A stretch of DNA of 64,000 nt. Source: Didymella arachidicola. Lineage: Eukaryota; Ascomycota; Dothideomycetes; Pleosporales; Didymellaceae. Position numbers and translations under genes: made by a program. The stretch covers positions 1,178,001 through 1,242,000 of the forward strand of contig CM049995.1 of assembly GCA_016630955.3 (NCBI GenBank), in the 5' to 3' direction. Below, one piece after another: positions 55,062 through 64,000 of this stretch; position 1 is the stretch's first letter; each line of letters begins with the position of its first letter. The notes under the pieces are model-generated. The model saw only the letters and a program-made list of their open reading frames with translations, ran no database searches and was not told where the DNA came from.

Positions 55062-56909
55062 ACGTGTTTCCCCACCGAGCCGCCCACCCCCACCGAGTCG
55101 CCCGCCCTCACCAAAATCGCGACTATTACAACAACTATTACTATGCCGCCACAACGCGACGCGCAATCGACCTATAACGAAGGTACACTATACCTTGCTA
55201 TCCAGGCTACAAAAGCCGCTGAACCCGACAGTACTAGGCACGCGTCTAGGGCCTTTGCTGTCCCCCGAACAACGCTAAGAGACCGACGCGCTGGAAAGCC
55301 TTCACGACGCGATACTGAGCCTAACTCGAAGAAGCTAAAAAAGCTAGAGGAGGATGTAATAGTCGCGCGTATACTTGACCTAGACGCACGAGGAATAGGC
55401 GCTACAAGGGCTATGGTGGAAGAAATGGCGAATGATCTCCTTGCTGCGCGCGGTGAAGGACCTGTTGGCAAGCACTGGGTAGACAGGTTCAGAACGCGTA
55501 CCAAGGAAGTCAAGCTTCGACGCAGCCGTCCATACGATCGTCAGCGAGCCCTAAACGAAGACCCACGCGTTATAACGCCCTGGTTCGAGCTAGTAAGGAC
55601 AACAAAGGAGAAGTACGGCATCCTTGCTGAAGACACACATAACTTTGATGAGTCTGGGTTCATGATGGGCATAATTAACGCTCAGATGGTCTTTACAGGC
55701 TCTGAGAAGCGAACCAATCCAAAGAAGATACAGCCAGGCAACCGTGACTGGGTCACAATCATCCAGGGCATCTGCGCTGCTGGCTGGGCTATCCCACCCT
55801 TCATTATCTTTGGTGGTAAGGTCCTTATATTAAGCTGGTACCCAGGCCTGCCTCGCGACTGGGTAATTGAGACTAGCTCTAACGGCTGGACAACAAATGA
55901 GCTTGGTCTAAAGTGGCTGAAGCACTTTGACGCGCATACAAAGGAGCGTACTGTGGGTGTGTACCGTCTACTAATTGTGGACGGCCATGAGAGCCACAGC
56001 TCTGCTGCATTTCACCAATATTGCGCAGAACACAAGATTATCACCCTGTGTATGCCCCCACACTCGTCGCACCTATTACAGCCGCTTGACGTGGGCTGTT
56101 TTGCCCCCTTGAAGCGGGCGTACTACGCTGAGATCGACAGCTGGGCAAGGTACTCTGTCACTCAAGTTAAGAAAGAGACCTTTCTACCAGCCTTTCACAT
56201 TGCTTTTAACAAGGCAATTACAAAGGAAAATATCCTAGCAAGCTTTAGAGGCGCTGGTTTAGTACCTCACGACCCAGAGCGGGTGTTATCAAAGCTTGAT
56301 GTGGTGCTTCGTACACCAACACCTCCACTACCAGAGGACACCCCTTGGGAGTCCAAAACGCCAGCCACAATAAAAGAGATGGAGGCGCAGTCTACGCTAG
56401 TTCGTGAGCGCATACAAAGGCACAGAGAGTCTCCTATCTCTCCTCTTCTGCAAGCAGTTGACTCGCTCACAAAAGGCATGGCTGTAATAGGCCACAATTC
56501 ACTATTACAAGCTAGGGAACTGGCAGGGCTTCGGAAGTCAATTGACGCCTTAACAGAGCAGCGCAGTCGCAAGAGAAAGTATATTCGGACAGAGGAGAGT
56601 CTTACAGTGGGTGACGTACAGGATTTGATAGCTGAGAAGGACGGTGGCGGCCAGGAGGCAGCAGAACCGCCAGCGAAGAGGGTGCGCAAAGAGAGGCACT
56701 GCGGGCGTTGTGGCAAGACTGGCCACAACGCGCGCACCTGCACTGCAGAAATAGTAGATTCAGTCGATAGCGACGCTTCTAAGGATTAATTTGAGATTGA
56801 TACTGTATTTATGCAGCGTTGTGGTCGAGCGTAATAATCGTGTAATAGTCGCGATTTTGGTGAGGGCGGGCGACTCGGTGGGGGTGGGCGGCTCGGTGGG
56901 GAAACACGT
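55062..56909 (+). mobile_element. Pogo/Fot1-class transposon, 1,848 bp, copy 2 (plus)
   Basis: Inverted twin of 51166-53013: same length, the same 69-bp terminal repeats and, as far as I compared, the same bases throughout. TA flanks both ends (55060-55061 and 56910-56911). With copy 1 it forms a pair of head-opposed 1.85-kb repeats enclosing about 2 kb. Confidence 0.96.
55143..56789 (+). CDS. Pogo/Fot1-class DDE transposase with zinc knuckle, copy 2
   Basis: 548 residues, same amino-acid sequence as the transposase at 51286-52932: helix-turn-helix, DD35D catalytic core and C-terminal CX2CX4HX4C knuckle, with no lesions. Having two intact copies makes an active source in this genome likely (inference). 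Confidence 0.95.
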   Translation: MPPQRDAQSTYNEGTLYLAIQATKAAEPDSTRHASRAFAVPRTTLRDRRAGKPSRRDTEPNSKKLKKLEEDVIVARILDLDARGIGATRAMVEEMANDLLAARGEGPVGKHWVDRFRTRTKEVKLRRSRPYDRQRALNEDPRVITPWFELVRTTKEKYGILAEDTHNFDESGFMMGIINAQMVFTGSEKRTNPKKIQPGNRDWVTIIQGICAAGWAIPPFIIFGGKVLILSWYPGLPRDWVIETSSNGWTTNELGLKWLKHFDAHTKERTVGVYRLLIVDGHESHSSAAFHQYCAEHKIITLCMPPHSSHLLQPLDVGCFAPLKRAYYAEIDSWARYSVTQVKKETFLPAFHIAFNKAITKENILASFRGAGLVPHDPERVLSKLDVVLRTPTPPLPEDTPWESKTPATIKEMEAQSTLVRERIQRHRESPISPLLQAVDSLTKGMAVIGHNSLLQARELAGLRKSIDALTEQRSRKRKYIRTEESLTVGDVQDLIAEKDGGGQEAAEPPAKRVRKERHCGRCGKTGHNARTCTAEIVDSVDSDASKD

Positions 56910-57747
56910 TAACTTATTCTTAATATATTAGACTTAAGCTAAACTAACTATCTTATATTAAATAAGACTATTTAATACTTAAACATGCGTGTTAAGAGCC
57001 ATTTGGATTGGAGCAATAGTTAGCCGAGCTTTCGCGTTGGTCGAGAATTGCATGCTCCACCAAGACCGGACAATGCGCAATCCCGTTATCTCCTGAACCA
57101 AGTCCGCGAGGTTGAGCTTGACATTCTGCGAGCGCTTCGGATGCTTGCGTACTGACACGAACGGCGCTCGAGCGCCGCTCGAGCGGCGCGCTGTCATTCC
57201 ACCATTCAACGGCCGCGCTGTTTCACAATGTCAGGTGTATTGCAACTTCTTGCGTCAATATACGTTTGGTGCTTGTCGATGTGTAGTCGGATATGTCCTC
57301 CAATGTGGCGAAGCAAAGTCTTAGTCAGCAGTCGCCTTGATCTCGTACGAGCAAAACATGTTTGATATTACACATCTCATTCTACGTGTCGCACACTGAC
57401 TGCTGTTAGCCACTGAGTAGTTTTTTTCTGTAGCTTGATGGGGACAACAGATACGTTATTGCAGACCTGACTCATTCTTATCTGCTTTTCAGCGGAGTAT
57501 GTGGACTGCATCAAAAGGACCGTTTCCATGGGTTGCTGATCACGACCAGATGAAAAGTACACGGTGCATAGAAAGGACATCACAACAGTTGAGGACGATC
57601 GAGTGGTGGGTGTCTCCGCAAAGCAGAGAAGACTGGCAGACATGCCAGTCATGATTTTGTTTTGTCGTCTAGCGGTGCTCATAAAGACGTCAATCCGTAA
57701 CCAGGCCCAACCTTCCCGTCATTAACTTCATAACAGTAGACTTTCGT
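56910..57747. other. AT-rich remnant then intergenic with double palindrome
   Basis: 56910-56985 is the right part of the AT-rich island. The rest has no supported gene; the minus-strand frame near 57377-57682 lies in the 3' flank of the eEF1B gene and has no recognisable domain. Two overlapping perfect 14-bp palindromes, GGCGCTCGAGCGCC (57163-57176) and GCCGCTCGAGCGGC (57174-57187), stand out. Confidence 0.5.
57163..57187. repeat. Two overlapping 14-bp palindromes around CTCGAG
   Basis: Both have the CTCGAG core and overlap by three bases. It may be a chance GC-rich palindrome or a protein-binding site. Confidence 0.6.
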
Positions 57748-58713
57748 CTACAACTTCTGCATGGCAACAACATCGGTGGACTGGACGTGATCCTCGAACT
57801 CCTCAATCTGCTGCTGGAGCTCGTCAAGAGAAACCTTGTCGTCCTCAACGACCAAGTTGATCTGGAGCTTCTTGATACCGAAACCAACAGCAACCAGCGT
57901 GGAGGCACCCCAGACGAGACCGTCCTTCTCGATGGAGAGGACGTTAGCCTTGAGTTCATCCATGTTTGTCTCGTCATCTACATGCTGTCAGTACATAGAG
58001 ATTCCGCCAGTGCCACGAGGACTTACCCCAGGGCTTAACGTCGAGGGTGATGATAGACTTGGCAGCAGGCTTTACCTTGCCAGCCTTCTTCTTGTTGTAC
58101 TCGGCAAGACGCTCAGCCTTGATGCGCTCGGCCTCCTCATCGACCTCGTCGTCAGAGCCGAAAAGGTCGACATCGTCGTCGTCCTCGGCCTCGGCCTCCT
58201 TCTCGGGAGCAGCGGCGGGGTTGAGGGTGAGCTCGCTGGACTCGGGGCCGTAGGCAGTAGCCTCCTTGGTTGGGTCACCGGGGAGGGTCTCGAACTCCCC
58301 CTCGAAGGTGAGGATATGGTTGTACCACCTCCAGGCGTAAGGGAACTTCTCGGGAGCAGGAATCTGCTTGATCTGCTGGAAGACCTTGACGTCGGCCTGC
58401 GACGGGGTGTAGCTGTTGACAGTCAGACTATGACTCTGCCAGGTACATCGAGCAAACGCAGAGAAGGGGGGGGTAGATCAGGGTTGCGACAAGCGCTGTG
58501 GTTTTGTATTCAGATAGCGGGGTCTTAAGCCGCCTCATTAACACGGACCAATTGTTCTCATCATAAAGAAGGAGGGGTTGCGGTGGTGTAGCAAAACAAC
58601 ACGAGAAAGAATCATGGTGGGGTAGCAACTTACCCAACGATGTAGCTGCGGGTCTTGACCCAGTTGTTGAGGAGGGTGAGACCTGCGTCGGAAATGAAAT
58701 CGGTGAAGCCCAT
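57748..58713 (-). CDS. Translation elongation factor eEF1B alpha (EF-1 beta)
   Basis: Guanine nucleotide exchange factor for eEF1A in the cytoplasm. Minus-strand exons 58634-58713, 58027-58412 and 57748-57977 give 231 residues. An N-terminal GST-C-like region (MGFTDFISDAG, QADVKVFQQIKQIPAPEKFP) is followed by an acidic linker (EDDDDVDLFGSDDEVDEEAE). The C-terminal catalytic GEF domain carries IITLDVKPWDDETNMDELK and GFGIKKLQINLVVEDDKVSL. It ends VAMQKL, near the canonical end of the family. The first intron is long (about 220 bp), as often seen in highly expressed fungal translation genes. Confidence 0.96.
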
Positions 58714-59159
58714 GTTTGCGGTTGTGGTAAACTGTGGAAGAAAGAGTAGAACGGTGGGAGAAAGGTTGTGCAGTCGAGAGGGTAGCGAGAGTTTTTGCCC
58801 AGGGCTGGTGCACGATTGGGCGCTAACGAGATTGCCAAGGTGGGGCCGGCTGCACGTGCTTTCGTACCTTCCTCGACCGCGTCGAGCGCTCCTGCTTGAG
58901 TCGACACGTCGAGCCAATGTCACTTTGACGCACAACGCTTGGTACCGGGCTGTCGAGACTGTCTGTTGCTAGGCAGCTGTATTTCTGCGCACCAAACGCG
59001 TCGAGAAGCCTCGCGCGACGTCGTGGAATTCCGTCGAACCGTCCCGGAGCTTCGAGCTAGAGCAGCGTCCGCGCGCCATACATCATAACATAATAATGTC
59101 TTTCCCCCCCATGAATTTTTCGACTTTTCGAACATCCGTATCCCTCATCGTACACTGTC
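58714..59159. promoter_or_regulatory. Divergent promoter, eEF1B and Hsp78
   Basis: 446 bp between the start codons of two divergent housekeeping/stress genes. No heat-shock element could be confirmed by eye. Confidence 0.5.
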
Positions 59160-61514
59160 ATGCTGACCAGTAGAGCGCGCGTCGCCTCGAGGCGCATTGC
59201 TGCCGTCCCACGAGCGTCCATCCGCCCTTCGCCACTATGCCAGCTGCCAACGACGCGGTTAACACAGTCATCCAACCTCATTCGTCCCGTACTTGCAGTG
59301 CGGAATTATGCAAGTGGTCGACCGCATCCGCCGGGTGGGACTCATCGGATGAATATGAATCCCGAGCCTGAGAAGGCTGCTTTAGAAGAGTTCGGTGTCG
59401 ATCTTACGGAACGAGCACGCGACGGAAAGCTTGACCCAGTCATTGGGCGAGATGGTGAAATCCAGCGAACAATACAAATTCTTTCAAGACGTACGAAGAA
59501 CAACCCAGTCGTGATTGGACAGGCGGGCACAGGGAAAACAGCCATCATGGAGGGCCTAGCTCAGCGCATAGTCAAGGGTGACGTGCCTGAGTCAATCAAA
59601 GACAAACGTGTCATCAGCCTGGACTTGGGCTCTCTCATTGCCGGCGCGAAGTTCCGCGGCGACTTTGAAGAGCGCCTGAAGAGGGTGCTGAAGGAGGTTG
59701 AAGAGGCACAAAAGAGCGTCATTCTGTTCGTTGATGAGCTACACACATTGCTTGGCCTGGGCAAGGCTGAAGGTAGTATCGATGCCAGCAATCTGCTGAA
59801 ACCAGCGCTGTCTCGAGGCGAGCTACAGCTCTGCGGAGCCACCACCCTCAATGAATATCGTCAGATTGAAAAAGACGCGGCCCTGGCGCGACGCTTCCAA
59901 CCCATCCTGGTGGGCGAGCCCACCGTACAGGATACAATCTCTATCCTCCGCGGCATCAAAGAGCGTTACGAAGTTCACCATGGAGTAAGAATCACCGATC
60001 CAGCATTGGTGGCTGCTGCTACATACAGCAATCGCTACATCACGGATCGGTTTCTGCCGGACAAGGCCATCGACCTGGTAGACGAGGCTGCAAGTTCTCT
60101 TCGCCTTCAGCAGGAGAGCAAGCCAGACGCCATTCAGGAGCTCGACCGCCAGATCATGACGATTCAGATCGAACTCGAGTCCTTGCGCAAGGAGACGGAT
60201 ATCACCAGCAAGGAGCGACGCGAGCGTTTGGAGGAGACGCTAAAACAGAAGCAGGCTGATGTCAAGGTACTCACAGAGAAGTGGGAAAAGGAACGCGCTG
60301 AGCTCGATGCGATCAAGAACGCCCAGGAAAACCTCGAGAAGGCCAAGGTCGAGCTCGAGCAAGCCCGACGTGAGGGCAACTTCGCCAAGGCTGGACAGCT
60401 TCAATACAGTACAATCCCTGAGCTGGAGGCGAAGTTGCCAAAAGACGATGAGACAGCCGCAGGCAGCCGACCCGAGTCACTACTGCACGATTCTGTGACT
60501 GCTGACGATATCGCTGCTGTTGTATCGCGGACTACGGGCATTCCGCTGTCCAAGCTCAATGCCGGCGACATGGAAAAGCTCGTCCATATGGAGGATACCC
60601 TGCGTCAGTATGTTAAGGGTCAAGACGAGGCGCTTACAGCTGTTGCCAACGCAATTCGCATGCAAAGGGCTGGCCTCTCGGGTGAGAACAGGCCAATCGC
60701 CTCTTTCATGATGCTGGGGCCTACTGGCGTGGGTAAGACTGAAGTGTGCAAACGATTGGCAGAGTACTTGTTCAGCACACCTCAAGCTGTCATCAGATTC
60801 GATATGAGCGAGTTTAGCGAGAAGCACACTGTCTCGCGTCTGATCGGCTCGCCTGCAGGATACGTCGGCTATGATGATGCTGGTCAGCTCACAGAAGCTG
60901 TCCGACGAAAGCCATATGCCGTGCTTTTATTCGACGAGTTCGAGAAAGCACACAAAGACATCTCGACATTACTTCTCCAGGTGCTCGACGAGGGCTTTTT
61001 GACTGACGCTCAGGGCCACAAGATCGATTTTCGCAACACCATCATTGTCATGACCTCCAACCTTGGTGCAGACATCATTGTCGGGGACGAGGTTGTTGAC
61101 GCTGCTGGCAAGGAGTCGAGCGAGATCTCGCCCGAGGTGCGCGATGCAGTTATGGCTGTGACTCAGTCCCACTACGCACCAGAGTTCATCAACCGCCTCG
61201 ACGAATTTATCATCTTCCGACGCCTGTCTCGTGAAGCATTGCGCGACATTGTCGACATCAGACTGAAAGAGTTACAGCAGCGACTTGACGATCGCAGAAT
61301 TGTGCTCGAATGCTCTGATGAAGTTAAGCAGTGGCTCTGCGACCGTGGCTACAACCCCAGGTTTGGTGCACGCCCGTTGAACAGGCTCATCGCCAAAGAG
61401 GTTGGCAATGGCCTAGCAGACAAGATCATCAGAGGAGAGATTCGAGGCGGAAACGTAGCTAATGTTACCATCCGCGAGGACGGCAATGGCCTCAACGTGG
61501 TTGCCAAATCCTGA
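59160..61514 (+). CDS. HSP78: Mitochondrial Hsp100/ClpB disaggregase Hsp78
   Basis: AAA+ chaperone of the mitochondrial matrix that resolubilises aggregated proteins with mtHsp70. Single exon, 784 residues. An Arg-rich, acid-poor N-terminal presequence (about 1-50, up to VRNYASGR) is present, and the ClpB N domain is absent, as in yeast Hsp78. NBD1: GQAGTGKT (about 120-127) and ILFVDE. A coiled-coil middle domain (about 320-440) follows. NBD2: GPTGVGKT (about 520-527), VLLFDEFEKAH, and the C-terminal D2-small domain with RGYNPRFGARPLNR-like residues. No frame damage. Confidence 0.96.
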   Translation: MLTSRARVASRRIAAVPRASIRPSPLCQLPTTRLTQSSNLIRPVLAVRNYASGRPHPPGGTHRMNMNPEPEKAALEEFGVDLTERARDGKLDPVIGRDGEIQRTIQILSRRTKNNPVVIGQAGTGKTAIMEGLAQRIVKGDVPESIKDKRVISLDLGSLIAGAKFRGDFEERLKRVLKEVEEAQKSVILFVDELHTLLGLGKAEGSIDASNLLKPALSRGELQLCGATTLNEYRQIEKDAALARRFQPILVGEPTVQDTISILRGIKERYEVHHGVRITDPALVAAATYSNRYITDRFLPDKAIDLVDEAASSLRLQQESKPDAIQELDRQIMTIQIELESLRKETDITSKERRERLEETLKQKQADVKVLTEKWEKERAELDAIKNAQENLEKAKVELEQARREGNFAKAGQLQYSTIPELEAKLPKDDETAAGSRPESLLHDSVTADDIAAVVSRTTGIPLSKLNAGDMEKLVHMEDTLRQYVKGQDEALTAVANAIRMQRAGLSGENRPIASFMMLGPTGVGKTEVCKRLAEYLFSTPQAVIRFDMSEFSEKHTVSRLIGSPAGYVGYDDAGQLTEAVRRKPYAVLLFDEFEKAHKDISTLLLQVLDEGFLTDAQGHKIDFRNTIIVMTSNLGADIIVGDEVVDAAGKESSEISPEVRDAVMAVTQSHYAPEFINRLDEFIIFRRLSREALRDIVDIRLKELQQRLDDRRIVLECSDEVKQWLCDRGYNPRFGARPLNRLIAKEVGNGLADKIIRGEIRGGNVANVTIREDGNGLNVVAKS

Positions 61515-61810
61515 GGCGCAATTGTTCATGACGAAGCGACTGTATAAAATCATCGCTATGTGTCACTCTTGTACGATATGTAAAACCACTGCTCATTACG
61601 TAGATGCCATCCCTGTCAAGATACCAATTCATTGCCATTTTTATAACACTACCGCCGCTTTCGTGCTCTTGTCGGTTGCCGCGTGCTTAGATTGTAGCAG
61701 GAGCGCGTCACTTAATCGTGCCTTCCTTTTTGCAGTCACCGGCAGCCTCACCCATCACTACCCGACCTGCAAGACCATTAAAACGCCCCGGTTTGCTTTC
61801 ACCTTTCAAC
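61515..61810. other. Intergenic, Hsp78 3' flank and MSH5 promoter
   Basis: About 300 bp with no gene seen. Confidence 0.5.
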
Positions 61811-64000
61811 ATGCCGAACAGCGGGAAGTACAAGGGACCCTATCGTCACAAAGGCAGCCGCACTTCAGCTTCGTCTCGAAACGGTCGCACAGGCAGCAGC
61901 CGCAGCTCGACAGTCTCACGCCGTTCAAGAGCGCACTCGTCATCAGTCACGAGCGAACGCTCACCCATAAATCGCCAGCAAACCCACCAAGCTCCCTTTG
62001 TACAGGCTGGAACGCGAATCGCTCCTGCGGACGCGCAGCGGAGCAGTGGCCTTGACCCAGACCACGAGGATGCCGATGATGATACACTCAGTGAGATCAT
62101 AATGGCAGTTGATCTAACACCTCGGGGCACAGTCGGCTGCTGTTACTATGTCGCTCGTGAAGAGCGACTTTACTTGATGGAGGATATACAAATTGGTGAT
62201 GTAGACATTGTGGACGCTTGTGAGCCACGATCTCAAATATCAGTAGGCGCGTATTGACCTAACCCAGTAAAGATCTTCGTTGATCCCACCGTTATTCTGG
62301 TTCCGACGAAGATTGATGATGCTGTGATTGATCGTTTCGATCCCGAAGCAAGAAGCGGCGAGTCGACCAGTGGAATGCACGATCAGTTTCGCCTACCGTT
62401 TTTGCTAGATGTCCGTCCTCCGAACGAATTCCATTACGACGGAGCCAAGACGAGACTCACCAGTCTGAGGTTAGGCGAGGAGAATGGCGTACCATTCACC
62501 TTTAAAGTGCCAGGCGATCATTTAGGTAGCTATGATGCAGAAAGCGCACACAGTCAGCAAGGCCAGCTCCTTCGCATAGCCGGCTGGATAGACATGGAGA
62601 GTCGAATCACTGTAAGCTGACAGTGGAAAGCTACTCTCGACTAGCTAATACGTTCCAGGTTGGATGCGCTGGTGCGCTGTTATCCTATTTACAACGCAGA
62701 CGTGCTGCTACGTATCTTCCCGGCGACGAAGCCGCACACATGATGTTCCGCATTACCACGCTCGAATTGTTCAGCCCACGCGAAACCATGTTCATTAATG
62801 CAGATACGCTGCACTCACTTGGCATCATTGATGCGGAGACACATCCACACTCACACAACAGAGGACCAAACACCAACTCCGGAGCGAAAGAGGGCCTTTC
62901 AGTGTATGGGCTGTTTCATCATCTTGCAAGAACATCTCAAGGCAAGTTCTTGTTACGCCAATGCTTTCTGCGCCCAAGCCTCAATATAGATGTCATCAAC
63001 GAGCGGCTGGATGCTGTAAGCACGTTCTCTCGTCCAGAAAACGGCGCAGCACTTGATGCGCTCATTCAGAACATGAAGAGCATTGATAACATGCGTGTAA
63101 CAATGATCAAAATGAGGAAAGGCGTGGGGAGCTCCACACCAGGCAGTAACGGTCTTTCCAGGAGTGTTTGGACTTCCGTAAGAGGAGTGAGTAGCTTTCG
63201 CTCGCCAGTTTAGCAGTCGACTGACGCTCTATGCAAAGTTTGCATTTCACGCTCTCAAGATCAAAGACGCACTCCAAGAGATTCTAGGAAGTGATAACCT
63301 GGCCGTAAAGAAGAAGGCGCGTGTGCTGGGGCTGCTGAAACATGAATTCTGACATGACCCAGATCTTCGAGAAGTTCGAGGGCTATCATCTAGCCCAAGT
63401 CGGTCGAAAGATTAGTGAGACAGTTGACTTTGAGAAGTCCGCGGAAGAACGACGTACAGTGATATTGCCGGGTATCGATGAAGAGCTCGACCACATGAAG
63501 AGGACACTTGACGGACTTGAAGATATCCTCAATCAGGTTGCAGGCAAACTTTCCGAAGGTATGCCTCCAGATGTCAAGGCTTCGCTCAACGTCATTTACT
63601 TCCCACAAATCGGATTTCTTGTCATCGTCCCAATTGATCCGGCTACGGAGACAGCAGTCTATGGTGGTAGTTTCGAGAACCCTTGGGAGCCAATGTTCTC
63701 AGCCGAGTGAGTCGGGTACCTTCGATGAGATTTTATCTACTGATCCACTGTCAGAGGACAGGTATACTTCAAGACCGCCGAAGTTAGGGAGATGGATGAT
63801 CACTTTGGAGACGTTTACGGCATCATCTCGGACCGCGAGATAGAGATAAGCCACGAGCTCGCGCAATTCGTGCTTCAGTACAAAGAGTTGTTCACTTCCT
63901 GCTCGGATGTATGTGGGGAGCTTGACATGTAAAGATCTTGTTGTCGTTGCAAAGACCGAACTGACTTGATCTATAGTCTCTTGGCTCTAGCACAGGGCGC
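61811..64000 (+). CDS. MSH5: Meiotic MutS homologue MSH5 (5' part, cut by window end)
   Basis: Partner of MSH4 in the MutS-gamma clamp that stabilises recombination intermediates and promotes crossovers in meiosis. Exons: 61811-62219, 62268-62611, 62659-63186, 63239-63322, 63363-63706, 63755-63928 and 63977 onward; all phases fit. The N-terminal 85 residues are Ser/Arg-rich and disordered. Then come the connector region (SEIIMAVDLTPRGTVGCCYY) and MutS core/lever regions (VGCAGALLSYLQRRRAATYL, GAKEGLSVYGLFHHLARTSQ, DFEKSAEERRTVILPGIDEE, LNVIYFPQIGFLVIVPI). The window stops before the ATPase domain, so completeness cannot be judged. The pattern fits MSH5 better than MSH4. Confidence 0.9.

Overview
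The window looks like a chromosome segment of a filamentous ascomycete (Pezizomycotina, most likely a dothideomycete). Genes are monocistronic with short spliceosomal introns (GT...AG, often with a CTAAC/CTGAC-like branch site). The gene set is typically fungal (Erb1, Prp5, Psf1, Hsp78, Msh5, Gef1-like CLC, MAT-type HMG box), and pogo/Fot1-class DNA transposons lie between genes. I saw no tRNA, rRNA or CRISPR array. Exon boundaries are my own reading of splice sites and frame continuity; no transcript evidence was available.

Left part (1-19.6 kb): SURF4/Erv29 cargo receptor; an intact 1,833-bp pogo-type transposon just upstream of a nucleoside hydrolase; a bHLH transcription factor; a repeat-littered 2-kb gap with small inverted-repeat elements; an MFS drug-type transporter; a myristoylation-type UBTD ubiquitin-like protein (minus strand) whose first coding exon is only the ATG; an uncharacterised multi-exon gene; and a Meu6/PH-domain protein with a long acidic, repetitive tail.

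Middle (19.6-30.9 kb): about 11 kb without a confidently intact gene. It holds small protein-like islands on the minus strand (near 23.7-24.0, 26.4-27.1 and 29.6-30.8 kb), some with good splice sites but interrupted by stops or frame changes. This suggests decayed or fast-evolving accessory genes.

Core block (30.9-50.5 kb): MAT-type HMG-box factor, GINS subunit Psf1, a divergent pair Erb1 (60S ribosome assembly) and Prp5 (spliceosome DEAD-box helicase) sharing a 244-bp promoter, then four minus-strand genes: CLC chloride channel/antiporter, two-box mitochondrial HMG protein, branched-chain aminotransferase and a second MFS transporter with a GC-AG intron.

Transposon nest (51.1-56.9 kb): two 1,848-bp pogo-type elements with the same transposase sequence, in opposite orientation, flank a third, related but broken 1,831-bp element. 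All sit at TA targets in one AT-rich island.

Right end (57.7-64 kb): eEF1B-alpha, mitochondrial disaggregase Hsp78 and the 5' part of meiotic MSH5, cut by the window end. The most unusual material is the transposon nest: zinc-knuckle transposases, long terminal repeats each holding a tandem motif, and fresh plus mutated copies side by side.
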